Below, piece after piece: positions 6,554-10,174 of a DNA stretch of 10,174 nucleotides; position 1 is the stretch's first letter, and every line of letters starts with the position of its first letter. Made by a program: the position numbers and the translations under genes. The DNA comes from Planctomycetaceae bacterium (GTDB lineage: Bacteria > Planctomycetota > Planctomycetia > Pirellulales > Thermoguttaceae), in assembly GCA_031274385.1 (NCBI GenBank), contig JAISQH010000101.1, positions 1 through 10,174 of the forward strand, in the 5' to 3' direction. The notes beneath the pieces are model-generated. The model did not search any database, was not told the origin of the DNA, and saw only the letters and a program-made list of their open reading frames with translations.

Positions 6554-6619
6554 AACGGTTTATTGATTTCCTGCGGAACCGTGCCAAGTCGGGTTCCCAA
6601 CACTAACCATTTTGACGAC

Positions 6620-6625
6620 AAGGAG
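6620..6625 (+). promoter_or_regulatory. Shine-Dalgarno of the EF-G-like gene
   Basis: AAGGAG lies six bases before the ATG at 6632. It decides the start against the longer in-frame reading from a TTG at 6563, which would add 23 residues not expected in the family. Confidence 0.85.
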
Positions 6626-6631
6626 CTAACT

Positions 6632-8701
6632 ATGGCTAAGTACAACGTCTCGGATATTCGGAATATTGCTCTCTGCGGACACGGCGGTTCGGGAAAGACA
6701 ACCCTGGCGGACACCATTCTCAACGAAACAGGAACCATCAAAAAATTGGCAAGCGTCGATGACGGAACAAGTATCTGCGATTTCGACGATGAAGAAAAAA
6801 CGCATAAATATACAATAGAAACAAGCGTTATTCACTTTGAACACAACAGCAAACTCATTAACCTCGTTGACACGCCGGGTTATCCCGACTTCATCGGTCA
6901 AACCATCGGTGCCCTTTGGGGTGTTGATACCGCCGCTATCGTGATCAACGCCGCCGCCGGTATCGAAGTCAATACCCGACGCGTCTTTGCCGAAGCAAAA
7001 AAAGCCGGTCTGGGACGAATTCTCGTCTTCAACAAAATGGATGACGAAAAAGTCAACTTCGAAAAATTACTCAAACTCGTTCAGGATGTCTTCGGTCCCG
7101 AATGTGTTCCGTTTAACACACCAAACGGCGAAGGACATGCCTTCAAAGGTGTTGTCAGTTCGCTCGATGACGGTTCAAAATATAAAGATAACCTCATCGA
7201 AACCATCGTCACGGTTGACGAATCCGCTATGGAAAAATATCTCGAAGGAAATCCGCCCACCCAAGAAGAACTTGCCCTGCTCATGCAACGCGCCATCCTC
7301 GACGGAACTCTCATTCCCATCGTTTGCGTTTCCGGGAAAACCAAAGTCGGTCTCAAAGAATTACTCGACGTTTTTGCTCTTTGTGCTCTGGCTCCCGACA
7401 AAATTCAACGAAAAGCAAAAAATCAAAACGGTGAAGAAATTGCAATCAAAACCGATCCAAACGAACCCGTCATTGCCCAAGTTTTCAAAACCCGAATTGA
7501 TCCGTTTGTTCAGAAGTTAAATTTTATCCGAGTTTACAGCGGAACCCTCAAAAACGGTCAGTCTATTACCGCCTCAACAAGCCGGCGCGGAATTAAAATT
7601 GCGCAACTCTTCCAAATGCAAGCCAATGAGACCAAGCCGATAGACGAAGCAACACCGGGTATGATTGTTGCGGTTGCGAAACTGGAAGAACTGATGACTT
7701 GCTCTACACTTGGCGATTATCTGATGGACGAATTTCCGTTCCCGACGCCGATGGTCGGACTCGCCGCCGCTCCCAAAAGTCGTGGTGACGAAGCGAAGTT
7801 GTCCGGCGCGTTGGCAAAAATCACACAGGAAGATTCAACCTTCATCACCGAACGGAATGAACAAACAAAGCAACTCGTTATTACCGGCATGAGCGAGTTG
7901 CATCTTCAGGTGATTCGCGAACGGCTCAAGCGGCGCGACAAAGTGGAACTCGAAACGCACGAACCGAAAATCGCCTATCGGGAAACGATTCAAACAAACG
8001 CCGAAGGAATGTACCGGCACAAAAAACAATCCGGCGGCGCAGGACAATTTGGAGAAGTTCATATCCGAATGTATCCTTTCCCAAAAGGGACTGACCCGGA
8101 AACGTATTCCAATAACAAAGATCAATTCCCGTCAATGAAAGCGTTTCATTACGATCCGGCAACCAATTTTCTTTGGGTTGATGCCATTGTCGGCGGGGTG
8201 ATTCCGTCCAACTTTTTTCCGGCAATCGAAAAAGGTTTCAAAGAACGGATGAGCAAGGGCGTGATTGCCGGGTATCAGGTTCAGGATGTCTGCGTGGAAC
8301 TGTATCACGGTAAATATCACGATGTCGATTCCAACGAACACGCTTTCAAAACCGCCGGTTCTATGGCATTCAAAGAGGTTTTTCAAAAGGCAAAACCGGC
8401 TCTTTTGGAACCGATTGTCAAAATGGAAATCACTGTTCCGATGGCAAATGTCGGTGATGTCAACAGCGATTTGCCCAACCGGCGCGGTCGTCCGTTGGGA
8501 ATTGACGATGCCGGAGGCGGGATGCAAACAATTACTGCCGAAGTTCCGCTTTCCGAAGTGATGACGTACAACCGGACATTGGCGTCAATGACCGGCGGAC
8601 AGGGAAGTTACGGCATTGAATTTTTACGCTACGACATTGTCCCCGGCAACATCCAGCAGCAAATCATCGCCTCAGCCGAACTCGCCGAAGAAGAAGAATA
8701 A
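6632..8701 (+). CDS. Elongation factor G-like translation GTPase (EF-G-2 type)
   Basis: 689 residues, the length of full EF-G. The G domain has P-loop GHGGSGKT (16-23), G3 DTPGYPDF (80-87) and G4 NKMD (134-137). Domain II follows (RIDPFVQKLNFIRVYSGTLKNG), then domain III (GMSELHLQVIRERLKRR), domain IV (about 452 onward, QSGGAGQFGEV) and domain V (VGDVNSDLPNRRGRPLGID, near 605-623). EF-G binds the ribosome and promotes translocation or recycling. Two traits place this protein in the EF-G-2 paralogue group rather than the housekeeping FusA: the switch-I RGITI motif is absent (EEKTHKYTIETS instead), and the switch-II catalytic His of DTPGH is Tyr (Y84). A canonical fusA presumably exists elsewhere. 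The protein ends in an acidic tail. A kinase gene follows after 45 bases, probably in one operon. Confidence 0.9.
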   Translation: MAKYNVSDIRNIALCGHGGSGKTTLADTILNETGTIKKLASVDDGTSICDFDDEEKTHKYTIETSVIHFEHNSKLINLVDTPGYPDFIGQTIGALWGVDTAAIVINAAAGIEVNTRRVFAEAKKAGLGRILVFNKMDDEKVNFEKLLKLVQDVFGPECVPFNTPNGEGHAFKGVVSSLDDGSKYKDNLIETIVTVDESAMEKYLEGNPPTQEELALLMQRAILDGTLIPIVCVSGKTKVGLKELLDVFALCALAPDKIQRKAKNQNGEEIAIKTDPNEPVIAQVFKTRIDPFVQKLNFIRVYSGTLKNGQSITASTSRRGIKIAQLFQMQANETKPIDEATPGMIVAVAKLEELMTCSTLGDYLMDEFPFPTPMVGLAAAPKSRGDEAKLSGALAKITQEDSTFITERNEQTKQLVITGMSELHLQVIRERLKRRDKVELETHEPKIAYRETIQTNAEGMYRHKKQSGGAGQFGEVHIRMYPFPKGTDPETYSNNKDQFPSMKAFHYDPATNFLWVDAIVGGVIPSNFFPAIEKGFKERMSKGVIAGYQVQDVCVELYHGKYHDVDSNEHAFKTAGSMAFKEVFQKAKPALLEPIVKMEITVPMANVGDVNSDLPNRRGRPLGIDDAGGGMQTITAEVPLSEVMTYNRTLASMTGGQGSYGIEFLRYDIVPGNIQQQIIASAELAEEEE

Positions 8702-8746
8702 TTGTCCGACCACTTCACCGGCACAGAGAAATAATCGAAAAATAAC

Positions 8747-9628
8747 ATGGAACGACAACGCTATCTTGATTGCGAATATATTGAAAACGGACGAAAAAAG
8801 TACGAGAAAGTGTACTTTGTCGATGATTCGGTTCAGGGAATCAGTCAAACGGTTTATCGTCTCAATGGTTTTGTTGCTAAAGGGGGAAACAGTAGCGTTT
8901 TTGTTTGTTATCATGTCGGGAGTCATCAAAAGATGGCGATGAAAGTTCTTCGAATCCTGAACGAAAGTCGCCGTGCCCGATTTGAATTTGAGGGACTTGT
9001 TCTGAATGATTTGGATCATCCCGGTATTTTGCGTTTACAAGATGTCGGGCAGGTTGAAACCACTTACAGTAAAGCCGATGTTCCCTTTCTTATAACAGAT
9101 TATTATGTTACCAATGCCGAAAGGAAGTTGCAAACGGACGGTCAATTTTCGATCAAGGAAATTCGGAGCTACGGACTTCAACTTTGTAACGCGTTTGACT
9201 ATCTCCATTCGCAGGGAGTGATTCATCGTGACATTAAGCCGAGTAACTTTCTGATTGAGGGTGATCGGATTGTTGTTGCCGATTTTGGTTTAGCCAAGAC
9301 GCACACCGATGAGGGGGCGGATCGGTTTTGGCGTGACGATAGGACGGCAACAGATGAACGCGTCGGCTCTGAACTTTGGATGTCGCCGGAATTAATTCGT
9401 TACGCCAAGAATAAATCGCAAAAAATTGATGAGCGGTCGGACATTTTCCAAATCGGGCGGGTTCTTTGGTATTTGCACACCAACTCGATTGCGGGGCTTC
9501 CTGACCCGGACGACGACCAAAGCGGCGGGATTTTTTATAAAATTGTCTGCAAAGCCTTACAAGAGAAACCCGAAAAGCGTTTTCAAACTGTTCGGGAATT
9601 TCGCACGGCTCTGGAAGAGTTGCCGTAA
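8747..9628 (+). CDS. Hanks-type serine/threonine protein kinase, soluble
   Basis: 293 residues, nearly all kinase domain. An N-terminal segment of about 40 residues, not recognised, precedes the glycine-rich loop AKGGNSSVF (44-52). Then come the ATP lysine in MAMK (K66), the catalytic loop HRDIKPSN (160-167, catalytic D162), the metal-binding DFG (179-181), an activation segment rich in Asp/Thr/Arg, GSELWMSPE (207-215, APE equivalent) and DERSDIFQIGRVLWYL (subdomain IX). All catalytic residues are present, so it should be active. No transmembrane segment or PASTA, WD40 or TPR domain is seen, unlike many planctomycete kinases, so it is cytosolic. It starts at an ATG with only a weak ribosome site, 45 bases after the EF-G-like stop, suggesting co-transcription and possibly coupling. 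Its substrate is unknown. Confidence 0.9.
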   Translation: MERQRYLDCEYIENGRKKYEKVYFVDDSVQGISQTVYRLNGFVAKGGNSSVFVCYHVGSHQKMAMKVLRILNESRRARFEFEGLVLNDLDHPGILRLQDVGQVETTYSKADVPFLITDYYVTNAERKLQTDGQFSIKEIRSYGLQLCNAFDYLHSQGVIHRDIKPSNFLIEGDRIVVADFGLAKTHTDEGADRFWRDDRTATDERVGSELWMSPELIRYAKNKSQKIDERSDIFQIGRVLWYLHTNSIAGLPDPDDDQSGGIFYKIVCKALQEKPEKRFQTVREFRTALEELP

Positions 9629-9681
9629 TACAAAAAACAACAACACGCCCGAAAACGGGGTTTGCGGAAGACTGTTACCGC

Positions 9682-9703
9682 GCGGAATTTGTGCGGAATT
9701 TGT
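9682..9703 (+). repeat. 11-bp tandem duplication at the nadK translation start
   Basis: GCGGAATTTGT occurs twice back to back (9682-9692 and 9693-9703), ending one base before the ATG at 9705. The second copy places GGAA about six bases upstream of the start, so the duplicated unit may supply the weak ribosome site. Confidence 0.7.
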
Positions 9704-9704
9704 T

Positions 9705-10174
9705 ATGAGAATTATTTTACTTGGCAACGGCACAAAGCAAGGGGTTTGCGAAACGGTTGAAAAACTTCGGTCGGAGATTGAGCATCGCGCGACGATTGTT
9801 GCGGAAGATTGGAGCGGCAAGGAAGATTTTTCACAAGTTCAGGCGGATCTTGCGATTGTTTTTGGGGGTGATGGTTCGATTCTTCGTGCGGTCAGCCAAA
9901 TAGGTGCCAACCCGATTCCGGTTCTTACCGTTCATCTTGGAACTCTTAGTTTTCTTTCCACAATTCGGGCTGATGAATTGATTGACCTTTTAGACCGACC
10001 GGATTTGTTGCAATTACCGGTGATACGTCATTTGCTGCTGGACTGCAAGTTGTTTCGCAACAGAGACAACGGGTTGTTTTCCGAGCCGGACGAATCCCGT
10101 TTGGCTCTCAACGAAATTGTCATTCACGGCGATACAACTTCACGTCTTATCAGTGTGGAGATGTACATTAACAA
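9705..10174 (+). CDS. nadK: NAD kinase, 3' part beyond the window
   Basis: The first 156 codons of a protein whose family is usually about 280-300 residues; the frame is open to the window end. NAD kinase phosphorylates NAD to NADP in the cytosol. The N-terminal beta-strand MRIILLGNGTK, the signature GGDGS (54-58, normally GGDGT), and the later ALNEIVIHGDTTSRL (NE/D motif) identify it. The intervening motif normally close to GxNxGxLGFL reads TVHLGTLSFL (75-84), with Thr for Gly, His for the usual Asn and Ser for Gly. This is unusual and could affect nucleotide binding or simply be lineage variation. The ATG at 9705 is chosen because it directly opens the conserved first strand. It lies 76 bases after the kinase gene on the same strand and may be in the same operon. 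Confidence 0.85.
   Translation, partial: MRIILLGNGTKQGVCETVEKLRSEIEHRATIVAEDWSGKEDFSQVQADLAIVFGGDGSILRAVSQIGANPIPVLTVHLGTLSFLSTIRADELIDLLDRPDLLQLPVIRHLLLDCKLFRNRDNGLFSEPDESRLALNEIVIHGDTTSRLISVEMYIN

Noticed and set aside
9648..9659. CCCG-AAAA-CGGG hairpin between the kinase and NAD kinase genes
   Set aside because: Only a 4-bp stem and no following T-run, so too weak to call a terminator.

Overview
The window looks like a chromosomal segment of a moderate-GC member of the Planctomycetota (Pirellulales-like). This is an inference from gene content and protein style, not from a marker gene. The supporting features are a membrane-anchored SurA-N-like protein, an EF-G-2-type GTPase with a MAKYNVSDIRN start, a stand-alone bacterial Hanks-type Ser/Thr kinase, and many interspersed palindromic repeats. 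No rRNA, tRNA, CRISPR array or transposase gene is visible.

Layout. 1-667 is non-coding: one copy of palindromic repeat family A (73-169), one copy of repeat family B (193-368) and a possible housekeeping promoter. 668-3157 (+) encodes a large membrane-anchored SurA_N-like protein with a TonB-like Pro/Glu/Lys spacer. 3193-3352 is a second, inverted copy of family B with perfect 28-bp arms, lying between convergent genes. 3413-4351 (-) is cysteine synthase (cysK/cysM family). 4352-4997 is an AT-rich divergent intergenic region. 4998-6056 (+) is a stand-alone sigma54 enhancer-binding protein (AAA+ plus Fis-type HTH, no sensor domain). 6057-6631 is non-coding and carries a long nested inverted repeat of family A plus a sigma70-like promoter. 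6632-8701 (+) is an EF-G-2-like translation GTPase, followed 45 bp later by a Ser/Thr kinase (8747-9628, +) and 76 bp later by an NAD kinase (9705 to the window end, +, truncated by the window).

The most interesting part is the cysK / enhancer-binding-protein intergenic region. It contains a good -24/-12 (sigma54) promoter just upstream of the regulator and a second, even better one on the opposite strand facing cysK. Between them are three imperfect copies of a 16-bp palindrome (CCGTTnnATnTCACGG-like) spaced 41 and 20 bp apart, close to whole helical turns. This suggests a self-contained sigma54 circuit in which the regulator binds shared upstream sites, controls its own gene and possibly drives cysK. 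This is an inference from sequence pattern only.

The second theme is repeat biology. Two unrelated families of hairpin-rich, non-coding, REP/MITE-like elements are each present at least twice in 10 kb. Family B hairpins repeatedly place GCAAGC/GCTTGC at the apex; family A hairpins are built from GTCGC...GCGAC palindromes.
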